In this document: positions 1-12,724 of the stretch, piece after piece
Numbering within the stretch: position 1 is the stretch's first letter
How the letters are laid out: every line of letters begins with the position of its first letter
Notes under the pieces: generated by a model
What the model was told of the DNA's origin: nothing
Databases searched by the model: none
What the model saw: only the letters and a program-made list of their open reading frames with translations
Position numbers and translations under genes: made by a program
Source: Dysidea avara
Lineage: Eukaryota > Porifera > Demospongiae > Dictyoceratida > Dysideidae
Reading direction: 5' to 3'
Assembly (NCBI RefSeq): GCF_963678975.1
Contig: NC_089275.1
Location: forward strand, 22,877,977 to 22,941,976
DNA: 64,000 nt

Positions 1-2
1 CA

Positions 3-1432
3 TTTCAAGACATTGGTATGGAATATATATTTAACTGTTCACAGTTTAGTGAGAGTAGTATCACCTTATTGGACATAAGTTTTAATTCTATTAGTTATAA
101 AGTAGCCAGTTGGCTAGCATCAGGGATAATCAGCAACCAAGTGCTGAAACATTTGTACCTACAGCATTGTGATATATCGGAACAAGGATTTCTTGCAATT
201 GCAAATTCACTAAAAAGTTGTGACTGTTTAAAAAGTTTGGATTTCAGCAACAACAAAATACCCTACTGTGTTGCTATTGTGATTAGTGAAATGATTGTGG
301 TCAATCGCAACCTGAACTATCTGGTAATTGCTTCATGCGGTTTGTCTGAACAAAGTGCAGTAGTTATAGCTGATGGTCTGGAAAAAGTGTCCTCTCTAAC
401 TCATCTTGACATTAGCCACAACACTGTGGATGACAATAGCGCTTACAAAATAGCATCTGCATTAATTTCCAACACATTATTGAACTACCTGGATTTGTCT
501 AACTGTAATCTTACTGAGAAAGGATTTATTGAAATTAGTGAATCTCTTGGTTCAACTTCTAATTTAAAGCATCTAGATTTAGCTGAAAATACAATGAGCA
601 CAGACATTGCTGAAGACTTAGCATCATCTCTTAGCAAAAATCTTGGCCTTAATTACTTGAACCTTTGCAATTGTAAACTTCAAGAGCAGGAATTTGGTTG
701 GGTATTAGGCACTTTGTGTGAACGTAATGTTTTGCATTGCTTGAATGTAAGTTGTAATGCAATATCTGATCAAACAGCATCCAAAATTTGTGATGTCATT
801 GCTTCAAGTGCTTCTATAACTGCACTTGAAATAAGTTCTTGTGATTTGTCTGAAAAAGGAATGGAAATAATATCCAAATCAGTATTAAGGAATAATAAGG
901 TTCCATTACAATGCTTAGATATAAGTTTTAATACTATAAGTTCATCAGTTGCTGCAACACTTGCAAACATTTTTCAGCAACTAAATATCTTGCGTATTTA
1001 GATCTGTCTGGGTGTAATCTGTCAGAAGAAGACTTCATACATTTATTTAAGTCTGTAAGCAACAACATGAAACTAACACATTTAAATCTTAGCAATAATA
1101 GTATTACTAACAATGTTGCCACTAAAGTGGCATCTGTCATCAATGGAACTGAATCTCTACAATACATCAACTTGTGCAATTGTAACCTTCATGATTTTGC
1201 GATGATAACTATTACTGCTTCACTATCAAGCATCGAGACACTGAAAACATTTATTATCAGTTACAATAAAATTTCCAACATAAGTGCCAATTGTGTGGCT
1301 GCCATCATAACTAGTAACACTTCTTTGGAACATGTTGATTTCTCTAACTGCATGTTGCAAGAAGTAGGTAGATCTATGATAAAATTAGCGTTGTTCAAAA
1401 AACTTACTGCAGTAAAATACGTTAAACTATAA
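3..1432 (+). CDS. Leucine-rich-repeat protein, 5' truncated by window edge, one frame break
   Basis: This is the C-terminal part of an LRR protein of the ribonuclease-inhibitor type. The frame is open to the left edge, so the start lies upstream; ATG at 18 is internal. About 16 repeats of 28-29 residues alternate between an N-type core (LTHLDISHNTV, LKSLDFSNNKI) and a C-type core (LNYLDLSNCNL, LQYINLCNCNL), the alternation of RI-like LRRs found at the C-terminus of NLR receptors and in RanGAP-like proteins. The first frame ends with TAG at 999-1001, while the repeat pattern continues without spacing loss in another frame (LAYLDLSGCNL) to TAA at 1430-1432. One missing base in the T-run near 970-974 would reconcile the two. 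No NACHT domain is visible, because it would lie outside the window. Being an NLR is therefore inference. It could also be a decaying pseudogene. Confidence 0.72.
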
Positions 1433-2391
1433 TTTAGTTACATGTATGTCATGTGTAAATTATTTCGTGTATATATTTCTGACTATAGATAGACTGCATG
1501 TAGATAATATTGAATTCAGAAACTTCCTTTGTGTTGGGCGCATTTTGTATAATTATTATTTCTGATATTCCATTATTTAAATGAAACTAATGGTTATGTT
1601 CATTACATAAGTATTACCAGGATTGCATGAGCTCTGATGATATAAACTTGCACTTAATTATAGCTATATTAAACATAGACAAACATATTTCTGTCATATC
1701 CAATGAATCAGTACCGATTTGTTGTTGACACAGTTAACCACAGAGCTCTGAAGACCGAAGTGTACCCACTACCTTGTATTGATGAGTTGTATATTTCCTT
1801 AGCAAGAGGAGAGTGTTCCAGACAGCTGAATTTATGACATGCACACTAACAGTTAGTACTATGACAGAAGTTGGTCATAATTAATACCCATCAGGATCTT
1901 ATTAAGTACATGTAACCGCTTACTGTTTGGTGTGACCACAGATCCAGTTACATTATTCATGTGTGATTATTGTCATAATAAGTTATGCAGTATTATAGGG
2001 ATCTGGGCTTTTCTTCACCCTAAGTCCTTCCAATGTCTTCAGAGTGACCTCAAACTCTTCCAACAAGCTTTTTGTAAAGTCTTATTTAACTGCTACATAC
2101 ATAACTGTCTGACTGCCTGACTAATTGGTATCTTCAACCAAGCATAACACATGCAACTATATATGGATGAGGCGATTTCTTTGCTGTTCAACATTGTTTC
2201 AACCTGATATGTGCCTTTTGTTATCTGCAGTAGCTACAGTGCATGCATCATGGACTTATCTTTGTCCTCCTTTGTGTACCATTTCTTTTTCCACTATGGC
2301 ATAGGTGGTGATTCTGGGTAACGCACATGGTATACCTTCAGTGCAGTTGGTTGCTCTGTAATGTTAGTGGTGACTAAATTGATTGCAGACA
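1433..2391. other. Intergenic, no gene seen
   Basis: This is AT-rich sequence downstream of the LRR gene with stop codons in all frames. I see no coding signal, RNA gene or clear repeat boundary, and no convincing AATAAA close behind the LRR stop. Confidence 0.5.
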
Positions 2392-2639
2392 CATAGTACA
2401 GTTGCTGAAGGTTAAAAAATGACCACACCCGGAAAAAAATGGTATAAAGATAAAATTGGTATCATTAGATGCAGAATTTTCTGGAGAACAACATATCCAA
2501 AATCCTCTAAAATCGCCTTTGGGGAAAAAAGTTATGGACATTTGAAGCTTTATGCTAATATAGTGCAACAAGGCATTAGCTAACCTCCAAAAAATCTAAT
2601 TTTCTGATTATAACTTGAGATGTACATCACATATCTTAA

Positions 2640-3293
2640 GAGTGCTCTGTACAGTTCATACAAGGCTTTCCAAGACATAGTCTGTTTTGCACTAAAAGAA
2701 ATATTATGGTCACTTAATTAGTCTGCGACATGTTGACACATTTTAGTACCTGTAAATTAGGTATCCCATAGCAACAAGCACATGCATCTTGCTATTGTGC
2801 ACCCTCTCACTTAAATTAGAACTACTCCATCATTTTTAGACCAATAGACATGAAATTTTCACACAAGCCACTTTAGTAATTTTGCCAAAGAAGAGCGTTT
2901 GCCATTTTTAAATAACAAGTTCAGATGATGAATAACATGAAAGTAAAGAAAAGGATTTCTGGGAGTGTCAACCCGAAAAAAAGATAAATATGTGATGATT
3001 GAGAAGCTAAAAGACAAAAATAAAAGTGCACAATGGTTTGTGCTGTTTAGCATAGTGTATCATAAAAGTATCAAGGCTCTTCTGCGTAAACTGTAGGACT
3101 AGTTGTAGTATAAAGGGAAAATCTGTAACTCATGTTCTAAAGCAAATTTAGCAGTTGGGTTTGGACTAAACTGTGTACTAGTGTCAACTTATATCCAGTA
3201 AAAAAGTACAGAACATTTGCTAATGCCATTTGTAAGTTATAGAACAAATTAAATATCATTGGAAGCCATATAAGCGGACTGTACAGAGCACCC
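2640..3293. mobile_element. TTAA-flanked MITE, piggyBac-like
   Basis: The element has near-identical terminal inverted repeats (GAGTGCTCTGTACAGT at the left; GGGTGCTCTGTACAGT as reverse complement of the right end). It is flanked on both sides by TTAA (2636-2639 and 3294-3297). A TTAA duplication is the hallmark of piggyBac insertion. There is no open frame for a transposase, so it is non-autonomous. It interrupts the left arm of the 4.1-kb inverted repeat; the other arm lacks it. Confidence 0.7.
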
Positions 3294-3394
3294 TTAATTC
3301 TGCTTTTTGTACATGGTTATGCTAATTAATGTATCTGTACTTATTTGTACACCGGTTACCAAGACAACAACCACAATCATCTTGCGATTTGTAT

Positions 3395-3412
3395 ATATAT
3401 ATATATATATAT
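3395..3412. repeat. (TA)n microsatellite
   Basis: A short uninterrupted TA dinucleotide run inside the left arm of the large inverted repeat. It is much shorter in the right arm. Confidence 0.8.
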
Positions 3413-4699
3413 ATTAATTTACTTTTTTTAAAGCTGTTATCCATATCTAGTTTTATGTATAAAAGCTACTTTTGAGTTTGGTAATAATTTTGTGGTATAG
3501 ATGAAAACTCCATTAAGCCGCCCAACAATTCAGTCAGTAGCCCATTTTAAAAAATTATTTTAAAATTAAGTTTTGGCCATTTTACGTACTCAAACAATTT
3601 TTACATAATATGTTTCTGGAAGAAGATAAACATGTATTGTTCTGGATGATAAGAAGCAAAATGATATCATAATAAATTTGGTGTCATTAATGACATATCC
3701 AAAATCCTCTGAAATATCTTTTCAGAATTTTTTGTAGTCATTTGATTTTTAATGAGAATTTACTATATAGGAGCATGAATTAGCTATTGAGTTTATAAAA
3801 AATAGCTAACCTTAACCTTATGTACATAAAATTCTATGTAAATTAAACAAATTCACTTTTAGGTAATTCAGAACTGTACAGATGCATGCTTGTTTTGTTG
3901 CAGTTTGTATACATATAGCTAATTATCGTTTTCAATGTAAATTGTTATGTATAAGCAAGAGATATACTCTTGGTATAAGTAGTACCATGCTTTCTCAGTA
4001 ACAATTTCTTTATCAATAATCTTTTAGCCTTTTACAATATTCTCCCCACTCAAGCTGTAAATCCATGATTGACCACTGTTATGACATAATTTAACTTTTT
4101 TGAAACTGCCACATGTACACCATAAGTATGACAGTTTGCACTTAGATTGAACTGTGTACATGTCTATTATTACAAATGCATTAAAGCATGGCACAGCTTA
4201 GTAAGCATTTATGAGCTCATTCCAGTATGTAACCTTCAAGTGAACCTGCAATTTAAATACCTCAACCTCAACATCAATACTTTCATACTTTCCACCATAA
4301 TATTTAGTGAGACCCCAGCAGCCAGCCTATATATGGCTACCTTAGGGCTTATACACTTTATTTGCTTCTTTGTGAGGCTGATCACAAGTTAACATCCACA
4401 AGGTGAAGTATCGTAGTTGATTTTCAACAAAGATCAATATAAACATGCCTTATCATATTAATTTTATTATTGGAAGAAAAATAATTTAAAATATTGGAGT
4501 AGCATTATTAGGTCATGCATTATTTGGTGAGTTTCTGTTTTTCATCAGAAAATGGACATGTGGGTCAATACTGCTATAACATAGCTATAGGCTTATTACG
4601 ATACCCCAACTCTCTGTATCACTGTATAACTGATCTAAAAGCAGCACACAACACCACAGTACTATGGTCTACTTCAGATGTAGCTATGTATAGTTGCAC

Positions 4700-4823
4700 A
4701 GTAAAAAATGAGTAGTGAATACTGTGGTAAATAGTGAACGTCACTGGGAATTCTTAGTGACAGTCACTAAAATGTCCAGTGACGTTTACTATTTGCCACA
4801 GTATTCACTACTCATTTTTTACT
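4700..4823. repeat. Perfect-arm hairpin / small foldback MITE
   Basis: About 50 bp starting AGTAAAAAATGAGTAGTG is repeated in reverse complement at the other end (CACTACTCATTTTTTACT), with only a mismatch or two in the arms. The loop itself contains smaller GTGAC/GTCAC palindromes. It lies in the centre of the 4.1-kb inverted repeat. No protein is encoded. Confidence 0.75.
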
Positions 4824-5489
4824 TTGTGTCCTTTGTGATTACAGAATTTTACTAACATAAAATTAATGTTAGAAGATTCACTGCACAATCCTTAAGGATT
4901 TCAATACTACGGTAAATGGCTGGTATATAAGTGCAGTAATCTTAAAACTTAACTTCACATGCTCAATCTTTTTGATATTCAGACAAATAATGGTTGGCTA
5001 CATCTTTAATAATGGGAAAATATTTGTGGCAAAGAAAATACAAGTGGATGCTGATGAGAAACAGAAGATCACTAAGGCCTTACAGAATAGTTTGATTATT
5101 TGAATGCAAAATATCCACCAAAAATGCCACAGTAAACTAGAGCACAGTTCTAGTGGTAAAGGATATGGAAATAATAGATTCCTACTATAGACCTGGCCTT
5201 TATACCTGGTGGATTTATAAGTACTGCTCTTTATTCACACTAGGAATTGTACTTGTATAGTCTTGATCATTGTATCTAAGAGGTATCTAAGAGTGAATTA
5301 TTCCTTGTCCATTGTACCCTAACGGCAAAATATTTGCCTCTGTGTCTATATACACATTATTATTAACACTTTACAGTGACCAGCACTGAAGGTCTGCAGC
5401 AACATGTACTGCAGCCTTAGGATTACCTAACCTAATTTCAAGGACTTAGACTTAATGACTTATAACTGATAAGGTGTAACAGAAAAGGA

Positions 5490-5590
5490 GCCAAAGTAAG
5501 GAAAAAATCCCTCCAACCCCAGGATTCGAACTGCAGGTCACCCAATGTCTAGTCGGGGCCATACTCAGTCTTCCTCCAGGAGGGATGGGT
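5490..5590 (-). repeat. tRNA-derived SINE fragment
   Basis: On the minus strand the segment carries a polymerase III B-box-like sequence (AGTTCGAATCC, complement of about 5521-5531) preceded by tRNA-like sequence and followed by a GGGTTGG run. A related degraded copy lies at about 7170-7265, with an A-box-like TGGCTCCGAGTGTGG on the minus strand. The body and poly-A tail could not be delimited, so the call is tentative. Confidence 0.35.
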
Positions 5591-6164
5591 TTTCTTCCTT
5601 AAACCTAAAGTATTCATATGCACTACTTTGTTTATTATGCTTTAATGTGGTGCACTGCCCAATAGTATTGTGTAATTTGCAGCTTTACTGTGGATATACA
5701 TTTACAGTGTCAGAACACACTTTTATACATAAATTGTGGTTTGAACCTGTAACATGAGTTCACAATGTCATTAAACAAAATACTAAAAAGAAATTTACAA
5801 AAACCACTTCTACAGATTTTAGCAATGTCCATTTTCTTCCAGAAATGTATGCAAAATATTTTTGAAGTAGAAATATTTTTATGAAACCTTATGCAAATCA
5901 CAAAAATGACCGTAGCTTACTTTTAAAACATTCTTTTTTAAATGGCCTACTGACTGACCTGGTGGGCCTAATGAGAGTTTTCATCTACGTACCACAAAAT
6001 TATTACCAAACTCAAAAATATAGCTATTATACGTAAAACTAGATATGAAAAAAACTATAAATTAATATACAAATTGTGAGATAACGGTGGTTGTTGTCAT
6101 GGTAACCTGTGTACAAATAAGTACAGATACATGAGCATAACCATGTACAAAAAACAGAATATAT

Positions 6165-6295
6165 GTGGTGGTGTATATGTATCTATATGGTGTATATGTA
6201 TCTATATGTGGTGTATATGTATCTATGTGGTGTATGTGGTGTATCTATATGTGGTGTATATGTATCTATATATGTATCTATATGTGGTGTACATC
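6165..6295 (+). repeat. Degenerate GTATATGTATCTATATGTGG tandem repeat
   Basis: Several imperfect copies of a roughly 20-bp TATG/TATC unit. It occupies the spot in the right arm of the large inverted repeat that corresponds to the MITE insertion point in the left arm. Confidence 0.8.
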
Positions 6296-6505
6296 TCAAG
6301 TTATAATTAGAAACATGAAATTTAAAATCTTGGATGTTAATGCCTTGTTGCACTATATTAGCATAAAACTTCAAACGTCCATAACGTTTTTTTTCCCAAA
6401 GGGGATTTTAGAGGATTTTGGATATGTTGTTCTCCAGAAAATTCTGCATCTAATGATACCAAATTTATCTTTATACCATTTTTTTCCAAGTATCACCCTT
6501 CAACA

Positions 6506-9500
6506 ACCATACTTTCTTCATTTTTAACTGCATAATGGGTAGAACATAGCTGAAAGAGATACAGAACTGGCCACTCTACTTCTCCATAATTGATATTTGG
6601 AGAATGTGTTTACTAACAATTTCCATAGTAACTGTATTGATTGCAGAGGCACTTCTCTTAATGTTCTACATTTATAATGTCATAAAATTGGGTAGGAAAA
6701 GTGAAATAGATTTGCCACATCGCTTTCCAGCAATTGATAGTTAGGGTGCACAGTAAATGGCTTTTTATAATTATATCTGGCTAATGCCTTTTTTGATGCG
6801 GTATGCACATGTAAGAAATTGTAAATTTGAGTAGGGTTGAACAAGGGAGGTCATCTACACCTTCAGCTGTACTAGTGGGCATTTAATTCCTATTTTAGCA
6901 TTTATATACACTGACTGAAGTAGGAATTAAAAACTGGTGACCTACAGGCTTTCAGTACTTGTGCTGTAAAGCCATAATAAATATGTAAAATAATCAAAAA
7001 TGTCAACTACTGTAGTACATATGTAGATTGGTATTATCTACTTTACCAGTACTGGAGGGTGTACACAGAAGGCAGAGCCTGTACGAGGTGTTTACCCATA
7101 GCCTAGGAGCCTAAGCAAAAATCTTTGAGCTAAATATCCTAAAGTGAAACGAGACAAATACCTAGAAGGGCTGAAAAAAGCCAACCCCATCATGACTTGA
7201 TCCACAGGCCACCCAGATTCCAGCCAAGCACCACACTCGGAGCCAATTTTGGGGAGACCACCTAAGTAGGGAAATGTTGTTGTTATTATCTACTAGATAA
7301 CCTCCCTTAATTGTTTCATTGCATGCTTTTTATTTATTTATTTGATGTTCACTCCGGCAGATCTAAAGAGTTTCTTTTTCCTTACAGTCATTATTCTAGA
7401 GCATATATATTGTAGCTACCATTCCAATAAAAGGTGACCTAGTGATCCAACAGGTATAGGCATGTGTATACAGTCTGTATAGGTATGCACAGCACATGCA
7501 TGCATATATGTGTGCTATGTGCATGCATGTACGCACGTGTAGATTATTTTTAAACTACTGCCATCTAGTACATATAAACTTTAATCACATGAATCCCTTT
7601 ACTGAAGCCAATGTACCAACATTAGCAATATGGCTTTCCCATATGTATAGCTATGTATTGTTTTATGTAAGTGACCATGCAGTATTAAGTTCACATCTGT
7701 ACACCTAATATCCAAATGAATTTAATCACAGACATTATTATTGTACAGAATGGTGAAACAACAAGAGCAACTGTTCAAAACAACAAGAGCAACTGGAATT
7801 AAACTTTAGACCTTGCCCAATTAGCTACTTGACTGCACACAATTATAATACCAGTATGTACATAACTACAACGTTACAATTTTCTACAAGTATACTTATA
7901 AATTTCAGACAAAAATCATTTTTTTCTTTGATAATAGTGCTGTATATCAGCCATGCAGTATCCAGAACATACACACATAGTGCAATGTATAGTATGAATG
8001 CAACCACAATGTTTTCACAAGAATTTGTGATCATGTATACAACTTACACTTTCAACTAATGGTTTTATTGGGTTCGTATCATAATGAAACTGCTTCTGAA
8101 CATGAAGCGCTTTATTTAAGTTAAATGTAACTAGCTATCTTCCACCTAAAATACTAAAATAATATTTCTATCAGGGGCGTTCCAAGGGAGTTTTCCAGAG
8201 GTTTCAGGAAATCCCTACTGAAATTGACATCAGTAGCAAGCAAATTTGTTGGCAAGCAAGAATCAGCGTGAGTGCATCAATGTACTTTTATTTATTTTAA
8301 TATTACAGGCAGGCAGCTCAGCTGATCTGCCCAGGAAAGAATTTACAAACATTTGCAGGCTTTAGCTATGTAGCTACAATGATTTGATTAAGAAATAAGT
8401 TTAAAGCATAATTAGCATTATTTTCATACAAAAATCATTAACTATTGCTTTTAATAGTAAGCAACACAAATTAGCAGCCTGACAGTTCTAATATTACCTA
8501 TATATTCCACTGATAAGTCTAATAGTTCTGTTCGCATTGCCACAAAAATTGCTTTGCTTTAAAAAGGTAAGATAGCTAAGTACTACTGTACTCTGATCAA
8601 TTATTTTTATGACTACTTTGAGCAAAATTTTGTATCTATTAATCCGTGTACATACTCTTTTCTGTGCCCATGTAAAATCACCCACTGTGCCAAATTTTGA
8701 TTACTTGTGTATACACCTTGCAGTGCTTATGAGCTCCTGCTTGTTGTTTATCTACAATAATTAATTATTTTTATACTATGCTTAATTAACTTGGCCACCA
8801 GTACAGGATACTGGTAGACCTTTAACACACTTACCTGTAAAATGATCATGTACATGCTTTAAACTATTTAATTCTGTCTGTTGAAAAACATTTATATAAA
8901 TAAATAAGATCACAGTTTTTGTCCAATTTGCAAACACAACACAGATAGGCTGGGTGACAAATATTAAGCTTTATATACCAAACACTTAATAAACAAAATG
9001 ATGAACTATTTGAGCAGGGATCACAACGATGAGTGGACCTGAGCCGAACATTCTTTGAAACCAAATTGAATGTTGAATAATGCTCAAAATTAACCCTACT
9101 GTGCTCAAATCTTTTGAAATTTCTAATTAGGCTTGATAGGTGACAGTTTTATTAAAGTGTATCTCTTGCATGACTGTTGTATTAGAATAACACAGCTTTT
9201 GATATGAGATCAATCACAGTACTTGCTTTCTTTGATCACATGAATTTCACATTTTAGTTGTGTATTTTATTTCCATACATATGATTCCTAATCGAACACT
9301 TAAAATTCTTATTTTTTCCTTATACTTATAATAATTGGAAGCTATATAACTTTGGAGTGGTAGAAGTAGCTAGTCAATTTCTCTGTTGCAAAAGTCTGAG
9401 TACTTGTCATATCTTGAGACGTCATTTGACTTGACTCCATTTTTGGTTATTGTATCCAGGCATTAGAAATAATCTGTGCATAATAATAATTTGTGAAAAA

Positions 9501-9830
9501 AGGATGCAGCCCACAAAAAGGCCAGGGATGTGAAATCAAAGGTGGCAACCTTAACATAACCCTGGCTTTGTAGGCCACACTTTTTCACACCTTGGCTGTT
9601 TTTAGTACAGATCAGTGGCAAATCCCAGGGAGGACATATCCCCTTCCCCTCCCAAAATAACACTAATACAAGACCGTAATACGCTAATAGAGCAGTCAGT
9701 CAAATACTCTAATAGAACAGCCACTACATACACCACTGTTAAGAATCCTCCACAGTTACTGAGTAGTAGCACCATGGGAACATTTAGCCTACTAGAAATA
9801 TTTTGCAAATGAGATACACATGGTAATTAC
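6506..9830. other. Gene-free AT-rich stretch
   Basis: No open frame here has codon structure or a recognisable family. The stretch contains the degraded SINE-like copy near 7040-7265 and, at about 9702, a dispersed ACTCTAATAGAACAGYCA motif that recurs elsewhere in the window. I see nothing else. Confidence 0.5.
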
Positions 9831-10432
9831 CAGAGTTGGGATAGTTACTTCTAAAAAGTAACTAGTTATTAGTTACTTTTATTAGTTACAGTTTCTTTTA
9901 AAAGGTAGCTAAGTACTTTGGTTACCAGTTATTTTCAAAATGCTTGTTTGTTAGATTTTGTAATGATTATTTTGCTCAAATATGCATCAGCAAGGGAAGA
10001 AAAGAATACAGTACTTATGTGCACTGAAAATAATATATTCTACAGCCATTTCAGCTCAGTTTCAATTGTTGCTATGTCTGTTACTTAAGTTAAATCATGG
10101 AGAACAATACACAGAATGTGTCTACTTAATGTGACTAGATCTTCGAAAAGGGGTCTTATAGTCTTTCCAAATTTCCAAGTTTGACGAGTCATAACTCGTC
10201 AAGTGTTTAATCCATTGTATCCAGAAATAGTGCTATGTTACGTTAGGAGTGTAAAGTGACCAAATTTCAGGCTGGTACCATACTCACAAGTCAAGTTATG
10301 GATTGTCAAGTACATGCAATTGGAAAGGCTATAATTACCAATAGTTACACTGAAGTTACTATTGTAACTTAGTTACAAAGCATCATATTACTAACTACTT
10401 TAAAAGTAATTATATAGTTAGTTACAACTCTG
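9831..10432. mobile_element. Old hAT-type MITE (GTAACT-rich family)
   Basis: It begins CAGAGTTGGGATAGTTACTT and ends with the inverse of CAGAGTTGTAACTAAC. The flanking 8-mers, GTAATTAC and CTAGTTAC, match at 6 of 8. The interior near both ends is rich in GTTACTTTTA-type repeats, as in the two better-preserved copies at 23440-23962 and 34793-35296. The central part is unrelated to those copies. No transposase. Confidence 0.5.
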
Positions 10433-10559
10433 CTAGTTACTCACGGCTGTATAACTCTTGACCAATGCAGACCACTAATGGTATTCAGATATTTTGCACC
10501 CCTTGCCAAACCTCCCTGTAGATATCAATTTTTAAAATAGGTAGCTATTAGTCCCAAAA

Positions 10560-11935
10560 CCAGAACTTGGTTGACTTGTAATGCTGCTGAACTCTCTACT
10601 ATTGCATAGTTGAACTCTCTACAGGGGGACTTGTAATGTAGATTTTAATGTAGCTGAACTCTCCTACAGACTGGCTCCTACTGTAACTGAACTCTCTACA
10701 AGAAAACTTGTTGCATAGCTGAACTGTAATGTGACTGACTGAACTCTCAACTAAGTGACTTAACTATATAATGTCTGGCTATGTGACACTAATGTACCTC
10801 TGAGGGAGACTTGCAGTGTAGCTGAACTCTCCACAGGGTGACTTGTAAGTAGCTAAACTCTCTGCTGGCTGACTTGTATTGTGGCTGAACTGTCAACTCT
10901 CTGTACAGGAGAGTTGTAATGTAGCTACTCTCTACTAGGTGAGCTAATGTAACTGAAATCTCTACTGCATGGGTGACTTGTTATGTAGCTGAATTCTCTC
11001 TACAGAAAGATTGCAATGTAGCTAAACTTTTTAGACCTTTAATGTAGCTGACGTTTCTACTGAGTGACTTGTAATGTAGCTGAACTCTCTACAGGGAGAT
11101 AGTAATTATATAAATTACAGCTAGACATCTAATTGTTTCTACTGAGTGACTTGTAATGTGGTTGAGCTCTTCTATAGCTGACTTGACATAGCTGCACTCT
11201 CTACTGGGTTAGCTGTAATGTAGCTGAACTCTCTACTGGGTATCTTGTAATGTAGCTGAACTCTCTACTGGGTATCTTGTAATGTAGCTGAATGCTCTAA
11301 TAGGATAACTGACAATTGCACTGTTGCTGGTTACACATTATTGGTTTTCAGATTATAACTCTGTTGTTTTTAATCTGATTTCTTCTCAACAACTGAAAGA
11401 CTCTTCTGCAGTGATTAATCCACTTACATTACAATTTTCAGCTCATTCCTTTTAGCGGATTGTCTGCTAGCAGTACCAACAAAATTATATGAAACTAGAC
11501 TGCACGCCTGTTACTTATGGTTGGAATTTTGATCCATGACCATCATCTTGATTTCTTTCAAACCACAAAAGATTTACACTATAATAATTACTTCATGTAT
11601 AACTCTCTACTGGGTGACTTGTTATGTGGCTGAACTCTCCACAGGGAGACTTGTAGCATGAACCCTTTACAGGGAGGTTTGTAACATAACTGAACTCTCT
11701 CCTGGATGACTTTTTATGCAGCTGAACTCCAGACCTGTAATGTATAGCTGAAATATCTACGAGGAAACTTTCAATGTAGCTGAAATTTCTACAGTGTAAC
11801 TTGATCTACTGGGTTAGCTGTAACATAGCTAAACTCTCTACTGGGTAACTTGTTATGTAACTGAACTCTCTACGTACTGTATGTAGCTGCTATTGAATTT
11901 TCTACAGGGAGACTTATGCAGACTAAACTTTCAAG
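10560..11935 (+). repeat. Degenerate 30-45-bp tandem repeat field
   Basis: Dozens of diverged units built on CTTGTAATGTAGCTGAACTC followed by TCTACTGGGT or TCTACAGGGA. The array is interrupted at about 11320-11595 by unrelated AT-rich sequence. The units vary in length and carry stop codons, so this is a decayed minisatellite, not a coding repeat. Confidence 0.8.
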
Positions 11936-12677
11936 CTATTCTGTCAAGCAGTTTATCTTGTAGGTATGACAACAAATTGCTTTTTGTAATTTAGAAAAAT
12001 CATGCGTAGCTCTCTTGTTCTTTATCTGATCTGTTTAATAATTGGACTGTAAATGTGCTGTATTATGCTCACTGCACTCCAAATTTGAAGTACATTGACA
12101 AATGCATAATAATTATGAGTTATTACAGTTTTTCTTAAAGTGTGCAAAAGAATTACAATAAGATAGAAGATTAAGAAGAAAAACAGGAAGAAAACAAAAT
12201 GAACTTTGAAGATATCCATCTTAGTGATGGCACTCAAATTTGGAATAGGAGGTGCCCTACCCCGAGGGACTTTCCAGTTGCACACCCACATCACCTATAC
12301 TTGAAAGGTTGTATGTAGTGGGCAAAGAGTTTGGTATTAAGCTCATGGAAGTGTATACAAATCAAAAACTTCCATGTGGTTTGCAGATATTCACTATTAA
12401 AACAGTTCGTTCAATTTGGCAACTAAGGCTTTTCTTTTTGTGCATGTGAGAATGGAGCACCATAATATCTGCTGACTACTTGAATGACACAATACCATTT
12501 AACACATTTTGTGAAGTAATTCCATAACTACATAAGTTATACTTCTGAATACCTACATGGTGTAATATTAGTACATATCTTCATATGATCACTACAGAAC
12601 ATGTATCATATTATGTACTTCATATCTCTGAATATCAGTAAACAACTGAATTCCAGCCATTTTGGCTCCACTTCACA

Positions 12678-12724
12678 TGGTTAAACTACCTGGTTAAACT
12701 ACCTGGTTAAACTACCTGGTTAAT
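12678..12724 (+). repeat. GGTTAAACTACCT short tandem repeat
   Basis: Three and a half identical copies of a 13-bp unit. The perfect identity suggests recent expansion. Confidence 0.85.

Larger units (their letters stand above)
2392..6505. repeat. 4.1-kb interrupted inverted repeat
   Basis: Sequence at about 2392-2640 reappears in reverse complement at about 6295-6505, including an ATCCAAAATCCTCTAAAATC-like block. Sequence at about 3298-3630 reappears in reverse complement at about 5830-6160, including the GTACAAATAAGTACAGATAC segment. The order A-B / B'-A' is that of one large palindrome with a roughly 2.2-kb centre. The arms are diverged. The left arm carries a 654-bp MITE between A and B; the right arm has a TATC/TATG-rich microsatellite at the same place. 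No transposase is visible, so this is either a non-autonomous foldback element or an inverted duplication. Confidence 0.7.
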
